Translations under genes and position numbers: made by a program
Shown here: piece by piece, positions 45,023 to 58,497 of the stretch
Layout: every line of letters starts with the position of its first letter
Numbering within the stretch: position 1 is the first letter of the stretch
The notes under the pieces: model-generated
The model's database searches: none
Told to the model about the DNA's origin: nothing
What the model saw: the letters and a program-made list of their open reading frames with translations, nothing else
DNA from: Nemophila menziesii
Lineage: Eukaryota > Streptophyta > Magnoliopsida > Boraginales > Hydrophyllaceae
DNA length: 64,000 nucleotides
Reading direction: 5' to 3'
Assembly (NCBI GenBank): GCA_029959085.1
Contig: JARWIR010000023.1
Coordinates: forward strand, 6,461,860-6,525,859

Positions 45023-45300
45023 ACCCACGACAAGATTACCGATGACACATAGTTCGTCGATACTGATACAAATTTACCGACGACACATGAATACCTATGA
45101 AACACGTCGTCGTTAAATTACCGACGACAAACATTCGTAGGTAATAAAGGAAACGTCGTCGCCATTTATTTTTTTATTTTTGATTTTTTTGTTGCTTGAA
45201 ACGTCGTCGCTAAGTATAGCGACAACTGTATTTCGTCGGTAAAATGAAATATACCGACAGATGAATTTATTTACCGACGACACGTTACTCGTCAGTAAAA
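45023..45300. repeat. 5' subterminal repeats of CACTA-B, copy 2
   Basis: CCGACGAC/GTCGTCGG cluster as at 6495-6775, with a few substitutions. Confidence 0.8.
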
Positions 45301-46007
45301 AAGAATCGTATTTATTGAGGACAGACTGTTTTTCATCACAAAAAATCCCAAAACCCCATTTTTTCCCATAATCCTCAATCAAATTCATTCAATTTTTTTT
45401 CCAATTGTTTCTCCAATTTATCTTGCACTATTTCCAAGTTCATAATCAAGGTGGGTCAGACTCAATACACAATTCCATCCACAAATATTAGGTAATTTCT
45501 TGAAATTCTATTTTTTTATCGTGTGTAATTCTTGCAATATTATGTAATTAGGTTAAGCAATTCATTACCAAGGTGGGACTTGACCATCAATCTTCAATTT
45601 CTCCCACCAAAGCAATGTATTTTCTTTAAATTGCAAACTTTTTAATATTTTTTTATATTGGATTATGATTTGTGTATTAGTTGCTATAAGATATGATTAT
45701 GTATATTTTTTGATTGTCTAGTTAATTATTAAGTGTAAATCATGCATATGTTCATTTATTTCTATTACGTTCTCATATATTTTTGTATTTGTGTAATTAA
45801 TTATATGAAATTGTTTATGTATTTATTGTGTTGTAATTTTATTTATTTATTGGTTTGTAATTATATCCAAGCTATTGGTTTGTAATTTGTATTATTATAT
45901 TTATTGTGATGTAATTGTTATTCATTTTATTAATTGGGTTGTTATAGTTATTTATTTTATTTTCATATGAATGTAGTTGCCTAGTTATATAAAATTGTTG
46001 CTAAGAG

Positions 46008-46068
46008 ATGGCTTCGTGTTGGATAAGAGTTGGATCAATACGACAGATTATCTCACGCCAGAATATGT
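46008..46068 (+). pseudogene. TNPD remnant of CACTA-B, copy 2 (N-terminal end only)
   Basis: The ATGGCTTCG start and DKSWINTTDYLTPEYV as at 7481-7541, cut by CACTA-C. The continuation present in copy 1 (11096-11291) is gone. Confidence 0.7.
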
Positions 46069-46467
46069 CACTACTACATGCGGGACCTCTAGCGAGGACT
46101 TCTTTTGCGAGGAAACGTGTTCCTCGCTAAAAGGTGGGTCTTTAGCAAGGGAAAGTTTTAACGACGAAAAGTTCCTCGCTAATCAATTTTTTTATTATAG
46201 TCTCTCAAAAATAATTAAATAATAAATCTTTTGTCGCTAAAAAGAATAATTTTAACGAGGAAATATTTTTCGTCGCCGTGATGGCCCTTTTGCGACGAAA
46301 TTGATCTCTTTTGCGAGGAACTAAAAGTCCTCGTTAAAGAGTGACCTTTTGCGACGAAAATCTGGCTTTTTCGCAAGGAAATTTTTCCTCGCTAAAGGTA
46401 TTACATACATATAGCCAATTACTGCGAACCTTGTTAAAATTCGAGGATGCCCCACTTTTATGTTAGC
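46069..46467 (+). mobile_element. CACTA-C remnant, copy 2 (5' end only)
   Basis: Has the left terminal repeat and the GCGAGGAA cluster, then ends within 'tatgttagc', the point matching 7941 in copy 1. No 3' end remains, so it is immobile. Confidence 0.85.
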
Positions 46468-46470
46468 CAA

Positions 46471-47635
46471 TTACTATAACAGATGGAGTGACGTCCCAAG
46501 TCATTACAAAACCACGATTCTAAGAAAACTCGAGGAGTTTTTCGACCTGGACGAGTGGAGGGCGCGAAATGATTGGCCTTTTATCAACGGAAAGTTGACC
46601 ACATCTCAGTCCACTGCCTACAGGCGGTGGAAGTATGACCTTAAGGCTGACTACTTCGATACGGACGAGTGTCCTCCGGATGTACTTCCGAACGATTGGA
46701 GGAGAACCTGTAATTACCCGAATAATCCGGTAATATTAGTATTTAATTATTTTTTAACTTGAATTGTAACAGGCTCAGGCAGAGATAAATAAAAAAAAAT
46801 AGGCAGAAGTAGAAGAAGCCGAACAAGTCAGGTTCGAGGAACCAATCACTGACTCGGCATGAAATTATAGAGGTATAATTTCTTATAATACAAATATAAT
46901 TTATTAGTTATTTATTAATTTAATTTTTTATTTATTATTTGTTATTGTATATTTTGTAGGGGAAGCTGATGATTGATACTAAGGATCCCTTGAGTTTTGT
47001 GGACGAGCAGACACAGGAGGAGGTGCCACTTCCGCCAATAGGCAGTTACTTCGAGTACTTGGGGATGACCAGGCTACGAGTACCTAGCGCGACGGAAGAT
47101 GGGAACAAGCTAGTGTTAGTGTGTTTTTTTATAATGTTAAAAAAATTATTGAACTTTAAATTTTTTTTAATACTTTAATTAATTATTACATTAAAATTTA
47201 ATTACAAAGCGTTTATCGTGAGAAGTAGAAGGGTAGGGTTATCGAGGTGGGATCCCAGTCTGAAGATGTTCTGGTGGAGGAACAAATGAGTGCGATGAAG
47301 GAGACAATAGAGGAGGTGACCCAGCCATTGGAGCCGTCCGGAAGACACCCAAGGCTCCTACTGTTCCAGACGCGACTGCACATAAGAACGCGGTGCTACT
47401 CCAGCGGATCCTAGAGGGTATAAACGAGCTGCACGAGCATCAAGAAATGCCACCTATACCTGGTTCAGCCACACAATCGACCGCTTCAACATCTACTCCA
47501 TATTTTATAGAGATGATGCTCCAAGGGTTGAATGAATCTAGGTCCGCCTCGGGTCTTCCTCCGGTCCACCATCCCGACTCCCCTCGAGATGAAGATGAAA
47601 ATGAAGAAGAAGATGCGGATTTGAATGATCCCTAA
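46471..47635 (+). pseudogene. TNPA-type gene of CACTA-B, copy 2 (5' truncated)
   Basis: The frame starts inside the conserved block (WSDVPSHYKTTILRKLEEFF, WRARNDWPFINGKL) because the deletion removed everything before it. The later exons (MIDTKDPLSFVDEQTQEEVP, INELHEHQEMPPIPG, ENEEEDADLNDP) remain with a few substitutions. An upstream ATG in CACTA-C sequence at 46460 is in frame by accident. Confidence 0.7.
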
Positions 47636-47921
47636 TTTAGATGTTATTTATTAAGACTTTTATTTTTTACATTTGACTTTTATATGTGTAATATTTAGAC
47701 TTTATATTCCGGGTGTTTGACTTTTTATTCCCGGAGTTTGACTATTCTTGGTTTCTTAATTTTTATCAATATATGTGATGTTTTTTATTTATTATTCTCT
47801 TTTATTAATATTAAATTAAAAATAAAAAAATTTAAATAAAATTGGAAAACAAATAAAAAATTAAAATAAAGAAAACACAAATAAAAATAAATGTAAAATA
47901 TAATTTTTCAAAAAAAAAAGA

Positions 47922-48240
47922 ATACCAACGACACGTAAGTCGTCGGTAAACTTCTGTACAAAAAAAATAAAAAGAAAATTTAATTGTTAGGAATTTTAAA
48001 AAAAAATTATTAAATTAATACCGACGACATCTGTCGTCGGTAATGTGTGCAAATATCGACGAAAGGCTTTCGTTGGTATAAAGTCTGCATTTAGGGGCGA
48101 ACCACCACACAAACATCGGTAAGACTTCAATTTACCGACTGATTTCTAAGGGCGACTAGTTACGGACGAGTTGTCGTCGGTAAGCATAATTACCGACGAA
48201 ATACGGGTTTTAACCGACGACGAGCGTCGTCGATAAACAC
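47922..48240. repeat. 3' subterminal repeats of CACTA-B, copy 2
   Basis: CCGACGAC/GTCGTCGG cluster as at 13277-13595. Confidence 0.8.
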
Positions 48241-48256
48241 CCGACCTGTTGTAGTG

Positions 48257-49338
48257 TTGGGGGGAAACCTCTGGTTGGGTGACCAAAAGAGAAATTTTGC
48301 AACGGAGCTCGTGAAGTTCTTTCCAGTAATTTTCGGTAGCTTTCTTGTCTGCTTTGACCTCGGCCAAAGCCCTTGCCAATCTTTTGGTTAACAAGGCATT
48401 ATCCTTCTCAAGATGCTTGATCCTATCCTGAGAAGCTTGTGTAATCTACAAGCAAGTGATACATAAAGTTAGTCAGTAAGAGGAAGCGATAAATTAGTAT
48501 AATTTAACAAGTTAAAAGTAGACGACAAGGAAATGACTAAAATACATGCTTGGATTGTTCAGACTGATGTGATGTGAGTGGGATTATAGCAGAAGCAGCA
48601 GTAGGAACGTCTGAAGTATGAGAAATAGTAGTCAGGGGAAGAGTGGTTGAAGCCTGTCCTGTGTAAACAGGGGCATTAGAGTCATCAACTTTTGTTTTTC
48701 CTTTCTCTTCCATGTGCTCGATGTAGCCGCTACATCGGCTGGATCAGCAGACTTTCCCTCTCACCCTTACGCTTCCTCGACAAGTCCCTTATGTAACGGG
48801 TACTTGATTTGACTAGCAAGTTCTTACAACTTTGCTTTTCTTCTGCAATCAAAAGAATCGGATTGGTCCACCTCTATTGAAGTTGAAGTCGGATTCAGAT
48901 GAGGGGGTTTACAAATATTTAGATCTGCAACAAGAAAAAGAAAGAAAACACGTGACATAATGTCTAAATAAAAGAAAAAGAGGCAAATATTTATATTTAC
49001 CGATCATATTCCATTTGCATGGAACATCGGAATTGTTACCCATCACAGACTCAACTTTTATTAAAAAATAATATGGTTTCCATGTACCGTCTTTCAAAGT
49101 TAGGCCGCTGATCAACTGTTTGCGAGTACTACAAAGAATTAACAAATACCTCCCCCAGCTTTCAGAAAGTATGTATAGAGTAGTTCGTCCAAACCAAATA
49201 TTATATTTTCTATCTTGGCTAGGACTTCCAAAGAAAAAATAGTACGGATGGGGTATAGAATCTGATTGTTCCACTACTCCCCATCCCTTTCACTTGTTTC
49301 AACCTGATTGTTACAAGGCATAATAGAATCTGACATCA
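48257..49338 (-). pseudogene. Exons B, C and D of the split gene, copy 2
   Basis: Exon lengths equal those in copy 1: B 49338-49001, C 48924-48546 (379 nt in both), D 48445-48257. The same frameshifts are present. The exon C donor is altered here (CAG|GT becomes CAT|GT), an extra sign of decay. The coiled-coil frame of exon D is still open. Confidence 0.5.
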
Positions 49339-49885
49339 CTGGCAAAGGAAAAAAAGGAAAAAATCACCAACAATAAGTAAATTAAGACCTAAAAAAATCA
49401 ACGCAAATTTATTATCTTAGTCACGATTAGATCACTTCGAGAGTTTGAAAGATGATTTTAAATCAATTTAAACTTTTAGTGTGTTCTTCGTATTAAAACA
49501 GATATTTAACTGAACTTTCAATGCTGACATTAGTTTTAACCAACAAATATATATTAAATATTTCTAATAAACTAAAATTTGTTTTTTTTATTGTAAGAAT
49601 ACTTTTACGAACACATAAAAAATAGAAGAAAAACTAATATATAATTATCTTGAAAACATAACTAACTAAGCTCACTAAACAAAAATGAAAGCAACTTCCT
49701 TCAAAATATCCCTAGAAATCCTTCCCGCCTTCATATTTATTAATAAGACTTTGAAGTTACAGATGTTGAAATAAACTATGTAACATAGTTATGAGTAAAC
49801 ACAGTTTAAATCTATAAAACTTTAGTATTGTTAGTAATTTATAGGAATCAATTATTTCCCATCACCCGTTCTGTTTCATTACTTA
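49339..49885. other. Intron-like sequence, copy of 14692-15237
   Basis: AT-rich, no gene seen. Confidence 0.45.
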
Positions 49886-49909
49886 CACTACTACAAGCGT
49901 GACCTCTCG

Positions 49910-50235
49910 CGACTAAAGCTTTCGCGACTACAACTTGTAGGTGCTAATGATACCATCTTTAACGACTATATATTTTTAACGACTATGTTAAATCTTTCTC
50001 GACTACAAAGTAGTCGTAAATAACATTTGTTTTTATCGACTACAAAATGTAGTCGTTAATATTACAAAGGTAGTCGCGACTTGTTTTTATTTTTTAATTA
50101 TTTTTTGTCACCAACATTTGTAGTCGCTAATGATGCCTAACATTTAATGACGGCAATTGTAGTCATTAGTGGTCATCAATAGCGACTACTTGTACGTCTT
50201 TAGCGACTACCTTTGTAATCGCGAATGGTTGTAGC
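49910..50235. repeat. 5' subterminal repeats of CACTA-A, copy 2
   Basis: Contains one more CGACTACAAA...GTAGTCG pair (about 50010-50055) than copy 1, likely the ancestral state. Confidence 0.82.
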
Positions 50236-51126
50236 GTATTTATTACAGTAAGTTGTGAATTGGGACCCTCAATACCCATTATTTTATAACTTCCCCACTA
50301 TTCTCTCAAAACTCTCCCAATTTTTTCCCATAAATCATCATCAAATATTATTTCAACATGTGGAAAAGCTTTCCTGGTTCAATCAACAACGTGGGACCTC
50401 CTCAATTATCAATTTCTCCATCTAAAGTTGCCCAAAAGTAGGTATTTTATCTTCTATAAAACTTCTCAATTTTTTTATTTGATTACAATTGTGTAGTTAA
50501 TGCTAAATAGTATTACTAGGTATATATTTCAACACGTGGAAAAGCTTTTCCGGGCCAGTCAACAACGTGGGACCTCCTCAATTATCAATTTCTCCATCTA
50601 AATTTATAAAAAATTAGGTATTTTTTTATATAAAACTTTTTTTCAAATTTCTTTATTTGATTACAATCGTGTAGTTAATCCTAAATAGTATTACTATGTA
50701 TTTAAAAACATGTTCTAATTTTATATGATCTATATATATGATATATTATTGTATGAGAAATAAATGCATAAATGAGATATTTATTTTGTATTCCTTTATA
50801 TTGGAATTGTTGATTATAATGGTAATAGAGGATGTCTTCGGGTGTTGATAAAAGTTGAATTAATTTATATGTAATATAATTAATTTGGTGATGTAATAAT
50901 TTTTATGTATTTAATTTTATATTTATGTATTTAATTGGTGATGTAATAATTTTTTTTTTCATTTTATATTTATGTATTTAATTGATGATGTAATAATTTT
51001 TATTTTTTCATTTTATATTTATGTATTTAATTGGCGATGTAATAATTTTTATTTTTTATTTTATTTATGAGATACTTATTTTGTATTCTTTTATATTGGA
51101 ATAACAGATTATATTGGTAGTAGAGA

Positions 51127-54100
51127 ATGGCTTCGGGTATTGATAAAAGTTGGATTACTTCCACTCATCGTGTTTTGCGTGAATTTGTTAAGGGGATGGA
51201 AGAATTTCTCGAATTTGCTAAAAAAAGATGATTTTAAAGAAACTTTGTTTTGTCCGTGTAATGAGTGTTCGAATTATCGTTGGTTTACCGTGGTCAAAGT
51301 TAGGGCACATCTTTTACAATATGAGTTTTTTTCCATGTATCAGATTTGGACAAAGCATAGTGAGAACGATGAAATTCCCGAGATCGACTCGATATGAAGA
51401 AAATGAAATGTTGAATGTCTATGAACATTTGAGGCCTAATTATGAGGGTGGCGGTCATTCGGGTGACACCGAGATGATAGACTCGATCAGTTTAACACGT
51501 GGCAGTTTCGAAACTATGTTTTCCGAATTAGAGACCGAGTTATACCCTGGTTGTACAGTTCCGACTTCATTAAATTTCATTGCGAAACTAATGCACGTGA
51601 AGGTGAAGCACAAGTGGACTAATACGTCTTTCACCGAGTTGCTTGATCTTCTGTGTCGTGTGTTGCCCAAACCTCATACCTTGCCCGAGTCATACGAGGA
51701 GTGCAACAAAAAGTTAAAATGTTTAGGTATTGGGTACAATACCATCGATGTTTGCGTGAACGATTGTGTTTTATTTTACAAGAAGAATGGGTTCCTCGAT
51801 AAGTGTCTAGTATGTAGTGAATTTAGATGGGACCAAAAGAAGGGTTAGAAATAGCGCATAAGAAAGTTCGCTATTTCCCGATTGCCCCGAGGTTGCAGCG
51901 ACTTTATGCTTCGAGACACACTGCCGAATATATGATTTGACACCGTACATGGAAGAGTACAGATACAGATGTGTTGCGTCATCCAGTTGATGGTGATATT
52001 TGGAAGAGATTTTTTCTGTTACATCCTGAGTTTGCTAGTGAACCTCGAAATATATTCTTGGGTTTGGGTATCGATGGTTTTGTCCTTTCTCTATGCAGAA
52101 CAACTTGTACAGCATGTGGCCGGTTATATTGACCGTCTACAACTTACCACCGTGGGAGTGTATGAAGGAGACGACATTTCAACTTTGTTTTTTGATTCCT
52201 GGACCCCGTTCACCCGTTAAGGACATGGATGTCTTTATTTGACTTGATATAGATGAGTTGGATGAGTTGTGGGATAAATGGATTCTTACGTATGATTCCC
52301 ACAAGAAGGAAGAGTTTGCGATGAAGGTTTGTTTGTTGTCCACGACTAATTATTACCTCGCTAGGTCATACACTTCAGGATGGTCAGGTCAAGGTTACTT
52401 AGCTTGTCCAGAATGCATGGATTCTACTCCGTCATTGAGGGTGAATAAAGGGGCCTACCACACATCGATTTAGAAAAGACAAGGTTTCGTACCCAGCTTC
52501 CGATTATAGGGGCCTACCGAAGAAATATACTCCTGCCGATATTTAGACACAGTTAGATGGGCTTCCCATTGTGTTTCCTGGTAAACACAAGGAGTTTGGG
52601 GGCCAGATCGTGAAGCAAACTTTTCCCCGTCAATTCAATTGGAAGAAAAAGAGTATTTTTTATAGTTTACCTTATTGGTCCGAAAATTTGTTGAAACATA
52701 ACATTGACGTTATGCATTGCGAGAAAAATATGTGTGATAGTTTGCTCGGTACAGTTATAGGTCTTGATGGGAAAATTAACAAATATAACGTGAAAGTGGG
52801 AATGGATCTTAAGGATATGAACATCAGGAAAAATATGTGGTTGACATCGAGAGAAGGTAAACCGATACTGAAACGAGCAAAGTATACTTTGTCAACTAAT
52901 CAGCGGAAAATATTTCTTGACTGGTTGAAGGCACATAAGTTTTTCCGATGGTTTCGCATCTAGTTTGAGAAATAATGTTCAAAGTGATAAGGGCAAGATT
53001 ATTGGAGTGAAAACTCGCGACTGTCATGTGATGATGCAGTATCTTTTCGTGGCTAGTGTTCCGCGTTTAAGTTATGTGTAGATTGGAAATGATTTTGCCT
53101 CCCGCGTTTTTCGATATAATGATCCACCTGGTTATACACTTAGACGACGCAGCTTTGTTACGGGGGACCAGTTCAGATGCGTTGGATGTACCCGTTTGAG
53201 CGGTATTTAAAGAATTTAAAGGAGTACATACGAAACCCGGCTAGGCCGGAGGGTTCAATCGCCAAGGGGTCTGCCGTAGAGGAGACTTTGACTTTCATAT
53301 CGCGTTTTTTTTTAGAAGAAAAAACAAAGTTCAACGAACCGGGTAGATATACCGAGACGGAAGCTCAACCTAAAGAGTTATCCGTATTTAAGAGTCAGTG
53401 TACTTCAATCGGTAAAAAAGAGTATGGTGTTTTGCAATACATTGAGTAGGAGCAAATCAACTGGTACATCCTACTTAATTGCGACAAAATCCAGCATTTG
53501 ATGACGTAAGTTGATCATTTTTTTTTATTTTATCATTATAAAAAACGTATGACTTTACTCTTCAAATGTGCAGAGAACACAAAGCCACGTTATCGGGCCC
53601 TGTAGCTTATAAAGATAGAAAACACCGACAAAATTTTCGAGACTAGTTTTTGTATAAGGTATAACTTCATTCAAATACCAAATTAAGATTCACTATTAGA
53701 CAATATTGTAATAATTTTTTATGTTTGTAGGTTTATGAAATGGAAAAAGACAGCGATGCATTTGCTACTAGTGAGATGATTTCATTGGCTAATAAGTCTC
53801 ATGGTGCAATTTATAAGATGATTCATGTGTTGTGAATGGTGTCAAATGGGTTACTCGTGAGAATGGTGAAAAAAGAGTGACTCAAGATTACGGGGTATGC
53901 ACCCTCTACGACGAAAAATCGTATTACGGTGAATTAGTCAAGATTATAGAGGTAACATTTGATGGTGGTTGTTTCGTTGAGCTATTCGAGTGTAATTGGT
54001 ATAACACAGGTACTGCGAGGACAGAGAATGGGGTAGTTTTTTTTGGAGAGAAGAGCCATTCATCTTAGCAACACAAGCAAAAAAAGTGTTTTACATTAAT

Positions 54101-54443
54101 GAGATTAAATCAAGGAAAACAGTAAAACGGTGGAAAGTAGTTTGGGAAATCAATGATAGACATGGATGGAGTCCCGAGTTATGGAGCGCAGAATCACTAC
54201 CTACTGAAAACGAGAGTATCACGATCCCATTGGTGAACACTGAGGCAGATTACTCACAGTTACACTTGACAACTGGTGAGGAAATCCCATTTGACCCTTC
54301 TCTATTGCATGTAGCTATATTTATTGAAGAAGAGGATGAGTTTTTGGACAACACGATGGACGAGTATGCCGACGATGAAGTAGAGGAACCAATCTACGTT
54401 GATAGTGATAAGGAAGTTGTTGACACGAGACGAGACGGACTGA
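51127..54443 (+). pseudogene. TNPD-type transposase of CACTA-A, copy 2, broken
   Basis: Same domain order as 16427-19864. It keeps the zinc-cluster Cys (CPCNECSNYRW) that copy 1 lost, and its second open frame is longer (51228-51848, 206 codons) because a later TGA of copy 1 is absent. It lacks about 120 bp of TNP2 near 53062 (the segment reading AISDAIIGLANVF in copy 1). It shares the A-run frameshift near 51220, so the gene was dead before the duplication. DUF4218 (53177-53449) and DUF4216 (53832-54150) are recognisable. Confidence 0.82.
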
Positions 54444-54777
54444 AGTGTTTTACTATATCTTTAGTGTTTATTTTTTTTTGGAAGTTGGTAGTTATATTTG
54501 AGAATTTGTGGTGATTACGTGTTTTTGATTGTTTTGATTACGTGTTTTTGATTGTTCGGGATTTGATTATATCTTTAGTGTTTAGTTTTTTGGAAGTTGG
54601 TAGGTATATTTGAGAATTTGTGATGATTACGTGTTTTTGATTGTTTGGATTTTGATTACGTGTTTTTTATTGTTTGGAATTTGATTATGTTATTTGATTG
54701 TATGGAACTGTATTACGTTAAGTATATTGCTCGTTAGAAATTAAAATTGTCCAATATTAATTAATTAAAAAAAAGGT

Positions 54778-55200
54778 ATTAGCGACTAGTTCATATGTAT
54801 GAACTAGTCGCTAATGATGTGTATCATTCGCGACTACAAATGTAGTCGCTAGATGTGAGTTTAATATCCAATTAATTGATGGCTGTCCATTTTCCCGCCC
54901 ATTTGGTGGACACCCGTTAAAATTTAACGCTTGGTGACTACTCAGTAGTCGCGAAAACCCCATGTGGCGGTCAAACTACGGACACGTGTCAGTCATACTT
55001 GCCATTCACGACTACTTCCCAATTATTTAGCGACTACATAATGTAGTCTCTAAAAAGCGTGTCCTATATGTACTTCTGCAGAGACCTCATTTCTTATTTA
55101 CCTTATACTCCACTTCAAAAAAAAAAACGCATTTCTCTCTCGATTTCTTCCATTCAAATCTTGGATTGAAGCTAGAAACACCTCACAACCGTCAAAGAAG
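54778..55200 (+). promoter_or_regulatory. Internal motif cluster and TNPA leader of CACTA-A, copy 2
   Basis: GCGACTAC palindromes (54778-55045) followed by the same leader and AAG|GTAATATT donor near 55200 as in copy 1. Confidence 0.5.
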
Positions 55201-56421
55201 GTAATATTATCATGATTTTAACCTTTTTTTTTACCTTTTTTTCTTATGATTTCAATACATTTTATTCTCTATTTTAAAACTAACCTAAACTTTTTTGCTT
55301 TGTGTTTAAATCCGAATTATATGGGCATGGGTTCTACATCAAAAGAGCTTCTATTTCATCCTTCAAGGTATGTTTTTCAACACCTAATTTTGTTTAATTT
55401 TCATTTTTTTTTTGACTTTTTGATGTTGTTGTTAATTTTGAGAATTAAAAAGTGATTTAGGACTATTTCTATGTTAGATTTAACACAAATTAGTATCTAA
55501 AATGGAAAATAATTAAATATGAATAATTTTCATGATTTTTTTTGTGAAGATAATGAAATCCGAGAACTTGAGGTGTTATTTGGGCGTGATTTATGTTAGT
55601 TTAGACACTATTTAGATTATAAAAAAATTAATTATACAAAGTTAGAGATTATTAGGGTTTTTGGCCTAAAATTATTTGCATTATGAAATTAAAAATGGAT
55701 GTAATTTGCATTTTTTGGTCTAAAATTGTTTATATAATAATTTAGAGACCGAATTGAAATTTAAAAAAAATAAAAGACAATTTTGGAATTAAATAAAGTG
55801 TTATAGGAATATAATTTGTCTTAATATGTTTTTTCAGAAAATAAAAGTACAAAAATGCAATTTTAAAAAAAATATTATATTAAAATAAAGTAGAATTAAA
55901 ATTGTTTATATAAAAATATGGGGACTAAAATGCAATTTATCAAAAAAGTTAAAGATAATAAAATTGAAATAAAATATATATTTTTTAAATAAAAGGATCA
56001 ATTTGCAAATTTAACAAATAGTTAAAGAAAATAAAGTAAGACTAAAATGTATTTTTTTAAAAAGACACCAATTTGCAAATTTAAAAGAAAACTAAAAAAT
56101 TAATAGTTAGACAAAAAAAACAACTTTTAAATATCAAAAAGAAATTATATATTTTTTTATATTTTCTATATGACTAATATTTTTTTTTGTGTAATACAAA
56201 TTGTAAGTGGAATATTGGATGTATTATTATACTTTTCTATTTATCTAATTTATTTATTTTATCTAATTTGTTATTGTAATATATATTTTGTATTTAATTT
56301 GGTGATGTAATAATTTTTATGTATTTAATGTTATATTCATGTATTTAATTTGGTGATGTAATAATTTTTAGTTTTTTATTTAATTTTTTTTCAGTCTTTT
56401 AATTATATTACAAAATATTAG
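55201..56421. other. AT-rich intron of the TNPA gene, copy 2
   Basis: Copy of about 20599-21816; the possible small exon MGMGSTSKELLFHPSR is present near 55321. No other coding signal. Confidence 0.45.
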
Positions 56422-57982
56422 ATGACCGATGTTATAGCAAGGAATCACGGAGGGGATGGTGCATGGGGGCCTCGACCTAAATCAAAATCCCAACAAAAAC
56501 CTTGCAGATTGTAACAATCAACCGGGCAAATAAAATAATTTATATCCAAAATTATTTTAAATATAACTTATACATTAATTAAATTTAATTTAAAACAGAA
56601 CCAATTGAGCGCAAGAAAAGGGGGAATGCGGCTCTAAAGACTGCCATTAAGGCACTAAAGGCGGTAGGGTGGCCTTTGTCGATCGATTTTTTGCATTCTA
56701 GACGACACGTGGAATCCCTCGGGTAAATACGGGAAACACGTTAGTCAGGTGGTTGGGATAACTGTTCGAGAGAGGATTTCACCGTGCTACAAAGCGTGGG
56801 AGAAAGTTCCGACTCCTGACAAAGTAGAAATCATTAAGCATTGATCGGTAATGTTAAAACTAATCCCACCATTAATAATTTTATATAATAACTTATTAAT
56901 TTAATTTAACTTTAAATAATTTTTTGGATATAGCAATTTTTCGATATTGCTGGCTGGAGGAAAAGGTCGGATTGGAAATTTATTTATAGGAAGTAGGATG
57001 ATACGATGCGAGTGAGGTACAAAGATTACAAACATAAAGTTAAAAAGCATTATTACTTGTCGGGTAAGAAACCAGATGATTTATCCGATGAGATATGGGA
57101 GTTGTGTTGCAAGTTGTGGGGTTCTTTATGAGGTACTTTGGTTTTTATGTATATGTGTTTAATGTATTTAGAATATTTATTAATTATTTTGAATGAATCA
57201 GGGTATTGAGCAGTTGATCCCGGATTGGAGGGTGGTAGCGAGGGATGAGGCAACTCAAGAAGAAATCCCGATTCCACAGATGGGTGCGTTTTTCGAGGTG
57301 GTGGGCAAAAGCAAGAAGACTAAGCAGTGGAGGTCGAATGGTAATAAGAATGTTGATGTAAGTTTATTTTAAAAATTAAATTTTAATTATAATTTTATTC
57401 AAAAATCGATTTTAATATTAATTTTTTTTCATGTCTAAATTTAAACAGATATTGTTAAGGGATGCTATGAAAGAGAAAGTGACTCAGAGTCAATCTGAGT
57501 CAACTGAAGCTGGTGAGTTGTCGCACAAGGAGCAAATCGAGTCGGTGAGGGAAACTGCTAAAAAGGCTATTGGGTCGCCGAAGAGGAGCTGGATACCGAG
57601 TATGGGCTGACCGAAAAAGAAGAAGAAAGTCTTAAATTCACCGACTACCCCACCACAAGACGAGTAAAACGCGCATATGATGGCGGCAATAAATGAGATT
57701 CGAGTAGCCTAAGGACTAGCACCTTATCGACCCCCTAGTACTAGTACCTCTTCTAGCAGTGCTCCTCCAGTTTATTCTCAGGCAGCTGTTACTGATGCGA
57801 TGACTCATATTAATTTGATGAGGGTACAACAGGGTTTGCCCCCTATCCAGCCTATGCCTACTCCTCTAGCTAGTGATGCATCCGAGAGTCGAGATGATGA
57901 AGAGGGAGATGAAGAGAGTGATGGAGATGAAGATGATGACGAGTCCGAGGGAGAAGAGGAGACCCGGTTATATGACCGGTAG
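56422..57982 (+). pseudogene. TNPA-type gene of CACTA-A, copy 2
   Basis: Copy of 21817-23377: MTDVIARNHGGDGAWGPRP start, DTWNPSGKYGKHVSQVVG block, acidic end with stop at 57980-57982. A few substitutions and the same frame breaks. Confidence 0.7.
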
Positions 57983-58171
57983 TTGTTTATTTGGTGTTTA
58001 TTTTATTTTATATTAATTTTGTGATGTAATATGACTTTGACTATGTTTTGACTATGGATGATTTTGGTATTTTAATTAATTATTTTGGTTTATAATTGGT
58101 ATTTTTAATTATTAATTGGTATTTTAATTCTAAATCATAATTTTTTAATTTTTAAAAATATAAAAATAAAT

Positions 58172-58497
58172 GTCATTAGCGACTTCAAGTAGTCGGTAAT
58201 ACTTAAGTCATTAACGACTACTTTGTAGTCGATAATAACTCATCAAACACCGACTACTTAAGTAGTCAGTAATACGTAAGTCATTATCGACTACTTTGTA
58301 GTCGACAATAACTCATAAAACAGCGACTACATAAGTAGCAGGTAATACTTAAGTCATTCACGACTACATAAGTAGTCCTGTTTGATGAGTTATTATCGAC
58401 TACAAGGTAGTCGTGAATGACCACAAACGTTTTCGCGACTACAAACTAACTTTCATCGCTAAAGATTACCTCTAACGACGAGTTTTTCGCGACTAAG
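58172..58497. repeat. 3' subterminal repeats of CACTA-A, proximal part, copy 2
   Basis: GTAGTCG/CGACTAC cluster as at 23572-23893, ending with the CTAAG target duplication at 58493-58497. Confidence 0.8.

Larger units (their letters stand above)
45001..48256 (+). mobile_element. CACTA-B, copy 2 (with large internal deletion)
   Basis: Ends and TTG duplication (44998-45000, 48257-48259) as in copy 1. A deletion of about 3.85 kb at 46467/46471 removed most of CACTA-C, the end of the TNPD remnant and the first half of the TNPA gene. Total 3256 bp instead of 7137. Confidence 0.9.
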
